A stretch of 64,000 bases of DNA from Lachnoclostridium sp. An131 (lineage in GTDB: Bacteria > Bacillota > Clostridia > Lachnospirales > Lachnospiraceae), in assembly GCF_002160825.1 (NCBI RefSeq), contig NZ_NFLI01000007.1:118384-182383 (forward strand). The letters run 5' to 3'. Position numbers and translations under genes: made by a program. The notes beneath the pieces are model-generated. The model was not told the DNA's origin. It ran no database searches and worked only from the letters and a program-made list of their open reading frames with translations. Below, piece after piece: positions 32,969 to 41,997 of the stretch (its first letter is position 1; each line of letters opens with the position of its first letter).

Positions 32969-33644
32969 GCGGGCGGCTCTGCCTCTTGGCCTTGTGGGAA
33001 TTTTAGTGCTTCTTTCCCTTGGAGGCTGTAAGGATGGCGGGGCGGAGGTATCGGTTCCTCAGGTGGAGGTGATCGAGCAGCCTCAGATCAGCCAGACAGA
33101 GGAGCAAAGGGAAGCGCAGCTTGATCCGGATGCGGCAGCCGGGACTGTCCTGGGAGAGGAAGAGGTTGTGGTGATGTCAGAGGAGGGAGAGCCTCAGATG
33201 GCAGCATACACAAGAGTCCGTGGAAACGGAGATTTTTCGGTGGCCTATGATCCGGCTCAGTTTTCACTGGCAGCTTCTGAGGAGGAGCTGCGGTTTGAGC
33301 TGGGGACGGGAAATTCGGAAGAAAATTCCGGCGGAGGGGCAGAGGTTTTCCTGAGCATCCGCAGAGAAGACGCCCCTTCCGCAGAAGAACTGGCAGATCA
33401 TTATGTGGCAGAGAGCGATGAGGAATGCTCCGTGGAGGATGTGACGATTGGAGAAGGAGAGTATCCGGCTATGTGGGTCAGCTACGCGGAAGGCACTTCG
33501 GCGGACAGCCGGACCTGCAGCATCTACATATTCCGGCACAATGAAGCGTTGTATGCGGCGCAGCTGGACAGTACTGTTGAGGCGGCGGAGGAGCTGGCAG
33601 AGATGCATACGATCCTGTCTACCCTCCGGTTTGACGAGGGCTGA
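32961..33644 (+). CDS. Small predicted lipoprotein of unknown function
   Basis: This 227-residue lipoprotein starts at TTG 32961 with GGAG 6 bp upstream, overlapping the YqeY gene. The signal peptide MRRRAALPLGLVGILVLLSL leads to lipobox LGGC near residue 23, followed by an acidic linker and a compact C-terminal domain (RGNGDFSVAYDPAQFSLA through STVEAAEELAEMHTILSTLRF). No named family was recognised. Translation is coupled to YqeY by overlap. A cell-surface location is the only firm inference. Confidence 0.75.
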   Translation: MRRRAALPLGLVGILVLLSLGGCKDGGAEVSVPQVEVIEQPQISQTEEQREAQLDPDAAAGTVLGEEEVVVMSEEGEPQMAAYTRVRGNGDFSVAYDPAQFSLAASEEELRFELGTGNSEENSGGGAEVFLSIRREDAPSAEELADHYVAESDEECSVEDVTIGEGEYPAMWVSYAEGTSADSRTCSIYIFRHNEALYAAQLDSTVEAAEELAEMHTILSTLRFDEG

Positions 33645-33748
33645 GTGCCTTGGAGGCCGCATTTTCCGCTGCATGCCGCCGCATTTGGCTGTGTACGCGT
33701 GTGGAATGTAAAGCGCGCGTTAAGTCTGCGTAAACTCTTTGGATTCGG

Positions 33749-33777
33749 TTGAAGCGGCTGAAAAAATAGACTATAAT
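33749..33777 (+). promoter_or_regulatory. Promoter of the rimO-pgsA-cinA run
   Basis: TTGAAG (33749-33754), a 17-bp spacer, TATAAT (33772-33777), 25 bp before the rimO ATG. Confidence 0.75.
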
Positions 33778-33802
33778 ATTACAATAAGAAAGAGACTGAT
33801 GC

Positions 33803-35128
33803 ATGAAGGTTTTATTTATATCTCTTGGCTGTGATAAAAACCTGGTGGATTCCGAGGTGATGCTGAAGCTCCTGGAAAAGAAAGGATATCAGTTCACGGA
33901 CGATGAGACAGAAGCAGATATTATCATAATCAATACCTGCTGCTTTATAGGCGACGCCAAGGAAGAAAGTGTCAATACGATTCTGGAGATGGCTGAATAC
34001 CGCAAAAGCGGAAGCTGCAAGGCCCTGATTGTCACAGGCTGCCTGGCTCAGCGGTACCAGAAGGAAATCCTGGATGAAATCGAAGAGGTGGACGCGATTC
34101 TGGGAACTGCCACATATGATTCCATTGCAGAGGCGGTGGATAAGGCTCTCGGAGGGCAAAAGGAGCTGCATTTTGAGGATATAGACCGTCTGGTGCCGGA
34201 GCAGGGAGGCCGGGTGCTGACGACAGGGGGCCATTATGCTTACCTGAAGATTGCGGAGGGCTGCGACAAGCGCTGTACCTACTGCATTATCCCAAAGCTG
34301 CGCGGACGTTTCCGCAGTGTTCCCGAGGAGCGCCTGCTGGCAGAGGCGGAAGAGCTTGCCAGGCAGGGGGTCAAGGAGCTGATTCTGGTGGCCCAGGAGA
34401 CTACGGTTTACGGCGTCGACCTGTACGGGGAAAAGCGGCTGCCGGAGCTTCTTGAAAAGCTGGCAGCGATACCGGGCATCCGGTGGATCCGCGTGCAGTA
34501 CTGCTATCCGGAGGAGATTACAGAAGAATTGATTCAGGTCATAAAAAAAGAGCCGAAGATCTGTCATTATCTGGATCTTCCGATTCAGCATGCTTCGGAC
34601 CGGATTCTGAAGCGCATGGGAAGGCGCACGACTCAGGCAGATTTGAGGCGTATCATCGGGCGGCTCCGGCAGGAAATTCCGGATATCTGCCTGCGGACGA
34701 CGCTGATTACCGGCTTTCCGGGAGAGACGGAGGAGGACCACGAGGAGCTGATGCGGTTTGTGGATGACTGTGAGTTTGACAGGCTTGGGGTATTTCCCTA
34801 TTCTCCGGAGGAGGATACGCCTGCTGCGGCCATGCCGGATCAGATTCCGGAGGAAGTGAAGCAAGACCGGAGGGCTGAGCTTATGGAGCTGCAGCAGGAG
34901 ATTGCTTTTGAAAAAGCAGAGGGCATGACCGGACAGGAGCTTACAGTTATGATAGAAGGAAAGGTGGCTGATGAAAACGCCTATGTGGGACGAACCTATA
35001 AGGATGCTCCAGGCGTAGACGGTTATCTCTTCCTGAATACGGATGAGACGCTTATGAGCGGCGATTTCGCGAGAGTGCGCGTGACAGGCGCAGCAGAATA
35101 CGATCTGATAGGAGAATTGATAGAATGA
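33803..35128 (+). CDS. rimO: Ribosomal protein S12 methylthiotransferase RimO
   Basis: RimO (441 aa) is a radical-SAM enzyme that methylthiolates an aspartate of ribosomal protein S12. The N-terminal UPF0004 domain has Cys in SLGCDKN (residue 10), NTCCF and VTGCLAQR, which bind an auxiliary 4Fe-4S cluster. The radical-SAM triad CDKRCTYC is near residue 154, and a C-terminal TRAM domain ends the protein. The start ATG 33803 directly follows a strong promoter. Its stop overlaps the pgsA start by 4 bp. The order rimO-pgsA-cinA is common in Clostridia. Confidence 0.96.
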   Translation: MKVLFISLGCDKNLVDSEVMLKLLEKKGYQFTDDETEADIIIINTCCFIGDAKEESVNTILEMAEYRKSGSCKALIVTGCLAQRYQKEILDEIEEVDAILGTATYDSIAEAVDKALGGQKELHFEDIDRLVPEQGGRVLTTGGHYAYLKIAEGCDKRCTYCIIPKLRGRFRSVPEERLLAEAEELARQGVKELILVAQETTVYGVDLYGEKRLPELLEKLAAIPGIRWIRVQYCYPEEITEELIQVIKKEPKICHYLDLPIQHASDRILKRMGRRTTQADLRRIIGRLRQEIPDICLRTTLITGFPGETEEDHEELMRFVDDCEFDRLGVFPYSPEEDTPAAAMPDQIPEEVKQDRRAELMELQQEIAFEKAEGMTGQELTVMIEGKVADENAYVGRTYKDAPGVDGYLFLNTDETLMSGDFARVRVTGAAEYDLIGELIE

Positions 35129-35667
35129 ATCTTCCAAATAAACTGACTGTCTTGAGAATGATTATGATCCCGTTTTTCGTGGTGTTTATGCTGACGGATC
35201 TGGGAGGGACATATGGAAAGTATATTGCGCTGGCTATTTTTGTGATTGCGAGCCTGACAGATCTGCTGGACGGAAAGATTGCAAGAAAGAGAAACCTGGT
35301 CACAAATTTTGGGAAATTTATGGATCCCCTGGCAGACAAGCTGCTGGTATGCTCGGCGCTTATCTGCCTGGTTGAGATGGACCGCCTGGCAGCGTGGATG
35401 GTGATCGTGATCATTTCCAGAGAATTTATTATCAGCGGATTCCGGCTGATTGCTTCGGATAATGGGGTCGTAATTGCGGCAAGCTATTGGGGAAAGTTCA
35501 AGACGACGTTTCAGATGGTGATGATTATTCTGCTGATTCTCGATCTGGGCGAAGGCTTCCAGGTTCTCGAGACAGCGGTGATTTGGATTGCACTGGTTCT
35601 GACGGTGGTTTCCCTGATCGATTACCTGGTAAAGAACAAAGGTATTTTGCTGGAAGGAGATATTTAA
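35125..35667 (+). CDS. pgsA: CDP-diacylglycerol--glycerol-3-phosphate 3-phosphatidyltransferase
   Basis: PgsA (180 aa) makes phosphatidylglycerol phosphate. The CDP-alcohol phosphotransferase motif D-x2-DG-x2-AR-x8-G-x3-D-x3-D is visible as DLLDGKIARKRNLVTNFGKF followed by MDPLADK, at about residues 49-75, with several TM helices before and after. It is coupled to rimO by a 4-bp overlap and is followed 4 bp later by cinA. Confidence 0.96.
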   Translation: MNLPNKLTVLRMIMIPFFVVFMLTDLGGTYGKYIALAIFVIASLTDLLDGKIARKRNLVTNFGKFMDPLADKLLVCSALICLVEMDRLAAWMVIVIISREFIISGFRLIASDNGVVIAASYWGKFKTTFQMVMIILLILDLGEGFQVLETAVIWIALVLTVVSLIDYLVKNKGILLEGDI

Positions 35668-35671
35668 ACGC

Positions 35672-36922
35672 ATGACAGCGGAACTGATTTCTGTGGGAAC
35701 AGAGCTTCTGCTCGGGAATATTGTAAATACAAACGCGGCTTTTCTGGCGCGGGAGTGCGCGAAGCTTGGCCTGTCGGTGTATTATCAGACGACGGTCGGA
35801 GATAATCCGAAGCGCCTTAAGGAGGCGCTCTGCCAGGCCCTTAAGCGCTCCGACGTAGTGATTCTAAGCGGCGGTCTGGGGCCGACCCGGGATGACCTGA
35901 CAAAGGAGATTACAGCAGAGGCCCTCGGCCTTGGGCTTTCGGAGGACGCTCATACACGGGAGCGCATACAGGCGTATTTCGATGCCAGGGGCACGGAGGA
36001 GATTCCGGAAAATAACTGGAAGCAGGCCATGGTTCCGGAAGGGGCCCTTGTGATAGACAATGATAACGGCACGGCGCCCGGGCTGATTCTGGAAAAGGAT
36101 GGAAAAACTGCGGTTCTGCTTCCCGGACCGCCGAATGAGCTGGTTCCGATGTTCCGGAAGGACATTTATCCCTGGCTTCATAAGAAGCAGCCGGAGACCA
36201 TTGTTTCTGAGATGGTAAAGCTGTGCGGCATAGGAGAAAGCCGGGCTGAGCTGCTGATCGCGGATTTGATTGAGCGCCAGGGCAATCCGACGATTGCCAC
36301 CTACGCGAAGACAGGAGAGGTGCACCTGCGCGTGACAGCAAGGGCCAAGGACGAGGAGGCGGCAGAGCTTCTGATTAAACCGGTTCTGGAGGAGTTGAGG
36401 GCAAGATTTGGCGATCAGATCTACACGACGGATGAAAGGGTAAGCCTGGAGGAGGCTGTCGTGGATCTGCTGCGGGAGCAGGAGCTTACGGTGACGACGG
36501 TGGAATCCTGCACAGGCGGGCTCCTGGCGGGCCGCCTGGTCAATGTTCCAGGGGTTTCTGAGGTCCTGAAGCAGGGATTTGTCACCTATTCTAATAAGGC
36601 AAAGAGAAAGCTGGTGGGAGTCAAGAAGGCGACGCTCCGGGAGTCCGGCGCAGTCAGCGAGAAGACGGCCAGGGAGATGGCCAGAGGAGCTGTCCTTGCG
36701 ACGGGAGCTGACGCAGCCGTGGCTGTCACCGGGATTGCAGGGCCTGACGGCGGAACCGAAGAGAAGCCGGTAGGACTGGTCTATATCGCCGCGGCGGTCC
36801 GGGGACAGACCTACGTGCAGGAATGCCATTTCACAGGAGACAGGGTGAAGATCAGGGAAAGCTCTGTGGCTGCCGCCCTGACACTTCTGCGGAAGGGAAT
36901 TCTGGAGACGGCGGAGAACTAA
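35672..36922 (+). CDS. cinA: Competence/damage-inducible protein CinA
   Basis: CinA (416 aa) joins an N-terminal MoCF-like domain ([20 protein letters not shown] and [17 protein letters not shown] near residue 65) to a C-terminal nicotinamide-nucleotide amidohydrolase domain ([19 protein letters not shown] near 273 and [20 protein letters not shown] near 350). In other bacteria the enzyme recycles pyridine nucleotides, and the gene is often found near recA. Here it follows pgsA by 4 bp and recA is not in the window. Confidence 0.95.
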   Translation: MTAELISVGTELLLGNIVNTNAAFLARECAKLGLSVYYQTTVGDNPKRLKEALCQALKRSDVVILSGGLGPTRDDLTKEITAEALGLGLSEDAHTRERIQAYFDARGTEEIPENNWKQAMVPEGALVIDNDNGTAPGLILEKDGKTAVLLPGPPNELVPMFRKDIYPWLHKKQPETIVSEMVKLCGIGESRAELLIADLIERQGNPTIATYAKTGEVHLRVTARAKDEEAAELLIKPVLEELRARFGDQIYTTDERVSLEEAVVDLLREQELTVTTVESCTGGLLAGRLVNVPGVSEVLKQGFVTYSNKAKRKLVGVKKATLRESGAVSEKTAREMARGAVLATGADAAVAVTGIAGPDGGTEEKPVGLVYIAAAVRGQTYVQECHFTGDRVKIRESSVAAALTLLRKGILETAEN

Positions 36923-36945
36923 ACAGAATGCTGACGGAGGATGAG

Positions 36946-37389
36946 ATGGAAGATACCAAGACGATACGAATCAAATATTTCACGGACAAGATAGACAGGC
37001 TTACTTATGTTGGCGGAAAGTCTGACTGGATCGATCTGCGGTGCGCGGAAGAGATTCAGATGAAGGCCGGCGAGTTCCGGCTGATCCCGCTTGGCGTGGC
37101 GATGCAGCTGCCGAAAGGATATGAGGCCCATGTTGTCCCCCGGAGCAGCACTTACAAAAATTTTGGCATTATTCAGACGAACCACACAGGGATTATCGAT
37201 GAAAGCTACTGCGGTGATAATGACCAGTGGTTTATGGCGGCCTATGCTCTGCGCGATACGCAGATTCATGTAAATGACAGAATCTGTCAGTTTCGGATTG
37301 TAGAGCATCAGCCAAGGCTTATATTTGAAGAGGCAGAAGAGCTTGGAAATGAAGACAGGGGCGGCTGCGGCAGCACCGGAAAGGCGTGA
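36946..37389 (+). CDS. dut: dUTP diphosphatase (dUTPase)
   Basis: This 147-residue dUTPase hydrolyses dUTP to dUMP. The five motifs are visible: [12 protein letters not shown] (1), [11 protein letters not shown] (2), [14 protein letters not shown] (3), NDRICQFRI (4) and the glycine-rich GGCGSTGK tail (5). I chose ATG 36946 because GGAGG lies 5 bp upstream; an in-frame ATG at 36928 has a more distant GGAG and would add six residues. Motif 5 has Cys in place of the usual aromatic residue, a small oddity. The Ppx gene starts 4 bp after its stop. Confidence 0.9.
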   Translation: MEDTKTIRIKYFTDKIDRLTYVGGKSDWIDLRCAEEIQMKAGEFRLIPLGVAMQLPKGYEAHVVPRSSTYKNFGIIQTNHTGIIDESYCGDNDQWFMAAYALRDTQIHVNDRICQFRIVEHQPRLIFEEAEELGNEDRGGCGSTGKA

Positions 37390-37393
37390 GAAC

Positions 37394-38932
37394 ATGCAGA
37401 TCATTACATTTGCTTCTATCGAGATCAGCTCCTACGAGGTGGGAATGAAGATTCTGGAGCTGTCCTCGAAAAACGGAATGAAGGAGATTGACTATATCCG
37501 TCATGGACTGGAGCTGGGGAAGGATGCCTATGTCCATGGAGAGATCGGAAATGAAATGCTGGAAGAGCTCTGTGAAATCCTGGAGGATTTCACGCGGATT
37601 ATGAAGGAGTATCAGGTGGACGATTATCGGGCCTGCGCGACAAGCGCTATCCGTGACACCAGAAACTGCCTTCTGATTCTGGACAAGATCCGTGTCCGCA
37701 CAGGTCTCGAGGTGGAGATTTTGAGCAACTCCGAGCAGCGCTTTCTCGGCTATAAGTCTATTGCTTCCAATGAGGAGTCCTTTCAGAAGATTATTCAAAA
37801 AGGAACGGCCATTGTGGATGTGGGCGGCGGAAGCATTCAGATCTCCCTGTTTGATAAGGATGCTCTGGTATCTACCCAGAATCTCCGCCTGGGCATCGTG
37901 CGCATCCGGGAGCGTTTGGCCAAGGTTGAGCAGAGAACCACGCATTTTGACGAGATCGTGGAGGAGATGATCAACAATGAGCTGAGCAGCTACAAGCGCC
38001 TGTACCTGAAGGACCGGGAAATCCGGCATATGATTCTGGTAGGCGATTATATCAATCAGCTGACCACCCGGAGAAGAGGCGGAAAAAGCACTTCCTTTAC
38101 CCGGGACGAGTATCAGAAGCTTTATCAGGAGATTGCCTCCCATTCGCCGCAGGAAATGGTGGAAAGGCTGGGCGAAATCTCGGAGAATATGTCTCTGGTG
38201 ATGCCGGCTCTGATTATCTACAAAAGGCTGATAGAGGAGACCGGAGCGGAAAAGCTCTGGATCCCCGGCTTGAATCTCTGCGATGGACTTGCCTATGATT
38301 ATGCAGAGCGCAAAAAGATTTTCAAGCCCAGCCATAACTTTGAAAACGATATTATCGAGGCGGCCAAGAATATCGCAAAACGATATCAGAGCAACAAGAC
38401 GCATCTGGCCGGGACCGAATATCTGGCTCTTACGATTTTTGATAAAATGAAGCGGATTCACGGCATGGGCAGGAGAGAGCGTCTGCTGCTCCAGATTGCA
38501 GTTCTGCTTCATGACTGTGGAAAATATATCAGTATGAACCGGACTGCGGAATGCTCCTATGAGATTGTTATGTCTACGGAAATCATCGGGCTTTCCCACA
38601 GAGAGCGGGAAATTATCGCGAATGCAATCCGGTTTAATACAGAGGAATTTGTCTCCTTTGAGGAATTCTCCATGGGCTGCAGCCTGGATCGGAACGATTA
38701 TCTGCTTACGGCAAAGATCAGCGCTATCCTCCGGGTAGCCAATTCCATGGATCGCAGCCACAAGCAGAAATTCAAGAATGTCAAGGTGACTCTGAAGGAC
38801 AGAGAGCTGATTGTGGTGGTGGATACTGTGGAGGATATTACGCTGGAACAGGGACTTTTCTCCCATAAAGCAGATTTCTTTGAGGCTATTTTCAGTATCA
38901 GGCCAGTAATTCGGCAGAAAAGGCAGGTATAA
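37394..38932 (+). CDS. ppx: Ppx/GppA exopolyphosphatase with HD domain
   Basis: This 512-residue protein has an acetate-kinase/Hsp70-like phosphatase core (ATSAIRDTRN, then GTAIVDVGGGSIQISLF near residue 137) and a C-terminal HD domain (VLLHDCGKYISM near 372), the architecture of long Ppx enzymes that degrade polyphosphate or pppGpp. ATG 37394 is chosen over an earlier in-frame ATG at 37349 because it starts the conserved strand and avoids overlap with dut. ppk follows 3 bp later, so the pair forms a polyphosphate module. Confidence 0.9.
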   Translation: MQIITFASIEISSYEVGMKILELSSKNGMKEIDYIRHGLELGKDAYVHGEIGNEMLEELCEILEDFTRIMKEYQVDDYRACATSAIRDTRNCLLILDKIRVRTGLEVEILSNSEQRFLGYKSIASNEESFQKIIQKGTAIVDVGGGSIQISLFDKDALVSTQNLRLGIVRIRERLAKVEQRTTHFDEIVEEMINNELSSYKRLYLKDREIRHMILVGDYINQLTTRRRGGKSTSFTRDEYQKLYQEIASHSPQEMVERLGEISENMSLVMPALIIYKRLIEETGAEKLWIPGLNLCDGLAYDYAERKKIFKPSHNFENDIIEAAKNIAKRYQSNKTHLAGTEYLALTIFDKMKRIHGMGRRERLLLQIAVLLHDCGKYISMNRTAECSYEIVMSTEIIGLSHREREIIANAIRFNTEEFVSFEEFSMGCSLDRNDYLLTAKISAILRVANSMDRSHKQKFKNVKVTLKDRELIVVVDTVEDITLEQGLFSHKADFFEAIFSIRPVIRQKRQV

Positions 38933-38935
38933 GAG

Positions 38936-41077
38936 ATGGAAAAGAGCGATTTCACAAAAACAGAATATTACAGGAACAGGGAGCTTTCCTGGCTGGCGTT
39001 CAATGAAAGGGTGCTGAGCGAGGCAAGAGATAAGACAATTCCCCTGTTTGAACGGCTGAAATTTTTGAGTATCACTGCTTCTAACCTGGACGAGTTTTTC
39101 ATGATCCGTGTGGCTTCGCTGAAGGATATGGTGAACGCAGGCTATACCAAAAAGGATATTGCAGGAATGACGGCCCAGGAGCAGCTGGACCGGATCGGCG
39201 AGGCTGCCCAGAAGCTGGTAAGCCTTCAGTATTCTACGTACTCCCGCTCTCTGCTTCCCATGCTGCGTCAGCATGGTCTGAATGTGATTCAGGAGCATGA
39301 AGCGCTGACGGAGGAGCAGGGAGAATATGTGGATCGGTATTTCCGTGACAATGTTTATCCGGTGCTGACCCCGATGGCGGTGGACTCTTCCAGGCCGTTT
39401 CCTCTGATCCGCAATAAAACGCTGAATATTGGCGCCCTTCTTTCGAAAAAAAATCCGGAGGGAAAGGAGAAGGAAAAGGAACTGGAATTTGCTACAGTCC
39501 AGGTGCCCTCTGTACTTCCGCGTATCATACCGCTTCCTCATGGAAAGGACGGAAGCAGGAATGTGATTCTCCTGGAGGAGATTATTGAGCGGAATATGCA
39601 GCAGCTTTTCCTGAGCTATGATATTATCTGCGCTTCCCCCTACCGTGTTATGAGAAACGCTGACCTGACCATCGAAGAGGACGAGGCGGCGGATCTTCTG
39701 AAGGAGATTCAGAAGCAGCTGAAAAAGCGCCAGTGGGGCGAGGTCATCCGCCTGGAGGTGGAGGAAAAGATTGACAAACGCCTTCTGAAGCTGCTGCGCA
39801 GGGAATTTGATATCCGTGATGAAGGAATTTACAAGATAAATGGTCCTCTTGATCTGACCTTCCTTATGAAAATGTACGGGCTGGAGGGCTTTGAGGATTT
39901 GAAAAATCCGAAGCATGTGCCGGCGCCTGTCAGGGAGCTCCCTCCGGACTGCGATATCTTTGAGGAGATTCGAAAGGGAGATATTCTGCTGCATCATCCA
40001 TACCAGACCTTTGATCCGGTCGTAAAGTTTGTGAGGGATGCCGCTGCGGATCCCAGGGTATTGGCGATTAAGCAGACACTGTACCGCGTCAGCGGTAATT
40101 CACCGATCATTGCGGCCCTCGCGCAGGCAGCGGAGAATGGGAAGCAGGTTTCCGTGCTGGTGGAGCTGAAGGCCCGTTTTGACGAGGAAAACAATATTAT
40201 CTGGGCGAAAATGCTGGAGAAGGCTGGCTGCCACGTGATTTACGGCCTGGTAGGGCTGAAGACCCACAGCAAAATTACGCTGGTAGTGCGTAGAGAGGAG
40301 GATGGAATCCGCCGGTATGTCCACCTGGGGACCGGAAACTACAATGATTCCACCGCAAAGCAGTACACGGATATCGGGCTTCTGACCTGCTCGGCGCCAA
40401 TAGGAGAGGATGCGACGGCAGTATTCAATATGCTGTCGGGTTACTCGGAGCCTGCTGTATGGAACAAGCTCTGCCTTGCGCCTATCTGGCTGAAGAAAAG
40501 GTTTCTGCAGCTGATAGGGCGGGAGAAGGAGCATGCGGAGAACGGCGGGGAAGGGCATATCATTGCGAAAATGAATTCTCTCTGTGACCGGGATGTGATT
40601 GAGGCTCTTTACGCAGCTTCTGCGGCCGGTGTGAAAATTGAGCTGATTGTGCGCGGAATCTGCTGTCTGAAGGTAGGCATTCCGGGGGTCAGCGAAAACA
40701 TTTCCGTCCGTTCCATCGTAGGAAATTTTCTGGAACACAGCCGGATTTACTGTTTTTACAATAACGGACAGGAAGAGATCTACTGCTCCAGCGCAGACTG
40801 GATGCCGCGAAATCTGGAGAAGAGGGTGGAGATTCTGTTCCCGGTAGAGCGTCAGGAGCTCAAGGATGAGCTGATTCATATCCTGGATATCGAGCTTCAG
40901 GATAATGTAAAGGCTCATATTCTGCAGCCGGACGATACCTATATCAAGGTGGACCGGAGAGGCAAGACAGCCCTGAGCTCTCAGGATTATTTTGTGAAAG
41001 AGGCAAAAGATAAGGCGAGGGCGGAGGAGAGCCCGGTGAACAGCCGTGTGTTCATTCCGGAGGAGCCTGCGGAATAA
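38936..41077 (+). CDS. ppk: Polyphosphate kinase
   Basis: PPK1 (713 aa) polymerises phosphate from ATP. It begins with the N-domain NRELSWLAFNERVLSEA, has an H-domain, then two PLD-like catalytic domains with the active-site histidine in GLKTHSKITLVVRRE (near residue 443) and HLGTGNYNDSTAKQYTDIG, and a second His-containing EHSRIYCFYNNG near 600. The length matches the family. It follows ppx by 3 bp, and an AIM24 protein follows by 18 bp. Confidence 0.96.
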   Translation: MEKSDFTKTEYYRNRELSWLAFNERVLSEARDKTIPLFERLKFLSITASNLDEFFMIRVASLKDMVNAGYTKKDIAGMTAQEQLDRIGEAAQKLVSLQYSTYSRSLLPMLRQHGLNVIQEHEALTEEQGEYVDRYFRDNVYPVLTPMAVDSSRPFPLIRNKTLNIGALLSKKNPEGKEKEKELEFATVQVPSVLPRIIPLPHGKDGSRNVILLEEIIERNMQQLFLSYDIICASPYRVMRNADLTIEEDEAADLLKEIQKQLKKRQWGEVIRLEVEEKIDKRLLKLLRREFDIRDEGIYKINGPLDLTFLMKMYGLEGFEDLKNPKHVPAPVRELPPDCDIFEEIRKGDILLHHPYQTFDPVVKFVRDAAADPRVLAIKQTLYRVSGNSPIIAALAQAAENGKQVSVLVELKARFDEENNIIWAKMLEKAGCHVIYGLVGLKTHSKITLVVRREEDGIRRYVHLGTGNYNDSTAKQYTDIGLLTCSAPIGEDATAVFNMLSGYSEPAVWNKLCLAPIWLKKRFLQLIGREKEHAENGGEGHIIAKMNSLCDRDVIEALYAASAAGVKIELIVRGICCLKVGIPGVSENISVRSIVGNFLEHSRIYCFYNNGQEEIYCSSADWMPRNLEKRVEILFPVERQELKDELIHILDIELQDNVKAHILQPDDTYIKVDRRGKTALSSQDYFVKEAKDKARAEESPVNSRVFIPEEPAE

Positions 41078-41095
41078 TAAATGGAGGGAAAAACC

Positions 41096-41857
41096 ATGTT
41101 TCAGATCAAAAATTTTACTGACAACAATGACGTGAGGGTGCTGGAGACCCGGGGAGCTTTTACGGTAGTGGAGTATCTGCGGGATCTGAGTGTCAGTCCT
41201 TCCAGCGCGCAGACGGCTTATTACTGCAACGAGATGAATGTGCGCAAACGCCAGGTGATCTGCGATCTCAGCAAAGCGGCGGTTACTCTGCAGGCAGGGG
41301 CCATGCAGTGGACCGCAGGAAATGTGAACGCGACGACAGGCCTGAAAGGGGTAGGCGATTTGTTCGGCAAGGCTGTGCGCGGCAAGGTGACAGGAGAGTC
41401 GGCGATTAAGCCGGAGTACACGGGAGACGGCATCCTGGTTACAGAGCCCACCTATCGTTACATTCTTCTGGAGGACTTGAATGACTGGAATGGTTCAATC
41501 GTGCTTGATGACGGATTGTTTTTAGCCAGCGAAGCTTCTGTTAAGCACAAGGCGGTTATGCGTTCAAATTTTTCTTCTGCGGTTGCGGGAGGAGAAGGGC
41601 TGTTTAACCTGGGCCTGACCGGGGCCGGAATCGTATGCCTGGAATCCAACAGTCCCAGGGAGGAGCTGATTGAGATCACCATGCAGAACGATGTAGTTAA
41701 GATAGACGGAAACATGGCGATAGCCTGGAGCGGAAGCCTGGAGTTTACTGTAGAACGGTCCGGAAAGACTCTGCTGGGCTCCGCTGCTTCCGGAGAAGGA
41801 CTTGTAAATGTGTACAGGGGAACGGGAAAGATACTGCTGGCTCCTGTGGCAAGATAG
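41096..41857 (+). CDS. AIM24 family protein (TIGR00266-like)
   Basis: This 253-residue protein belongs to the AIM24 beta-sandwich family: MQWTAGNVNATTGLKGVGDL near residue 71, FLASEASVKHKAVM, GEGLFNLGLTGAGIV near 170 and ESNSPREELIEI. AIM24 members bind membranes or mitochondrial structures in other organisms, but the bacterial role is unknown. ATG 41096 has GGAGGG 8 bp upstream; the in-frame ATG at 41081 overlaps that site. It is probably the last gene of the ppx-ppk run. Confidence 0.83.
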   Translation: MFQIKNFTDNNDVRVLETRGAFTVVEYLRDLSVSPSSAQTAYYCNEMNVRKRQVICDLSKAAVTLQAGAMQWTAGNVNATTGLKGVGDLFGKAVRGKVTGESAIKPEYTGDGILVTEPTYRYILLEDLNDWNGSIVLDDGLFLASEASVKHKAVMRSNFSSAVAGGEGLFNLGLTGAGIVCLESNSPREELIEITMQNDVVKIDGNMAIAWSGSLEFTVERSGKTLLGSAASGEGLVNVYRGTGKILLAPVAR

Positions 41858-41924
41858 CTGAAAAAACAGAAGCCTCAGGTGGGAAGCTGTCCTTTTTCAA
41901 CAAAAAACATGTCAAAATATAATG

Positions 41925-41966
41925 AAAACTGCCAGATTTTATGCTAAAATAAATCTGGCAGTTTTT
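41925..41966. terminator. Strong bidirectional terminator after the AIM24 gene
   Basis: A perfect 15-bp stem (41925-41939 with 41951-41965), A-rich on the left edge and TTTTT on the right, separates the ppx-ppk-AIM24 run from CotH. Confidence 0.88.
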
Positions 41967-41997
41967 ATGTCAGAAGATATTTAGGGTGTGAGTGTTT

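Noticed and set aside
37319..39997. Long open frame (about 890 codons) antisense to ppx-ppk
   Set aside because: It is a shadow of two well-supported genes; its product is low in conserved patterns and has no ribosome site.
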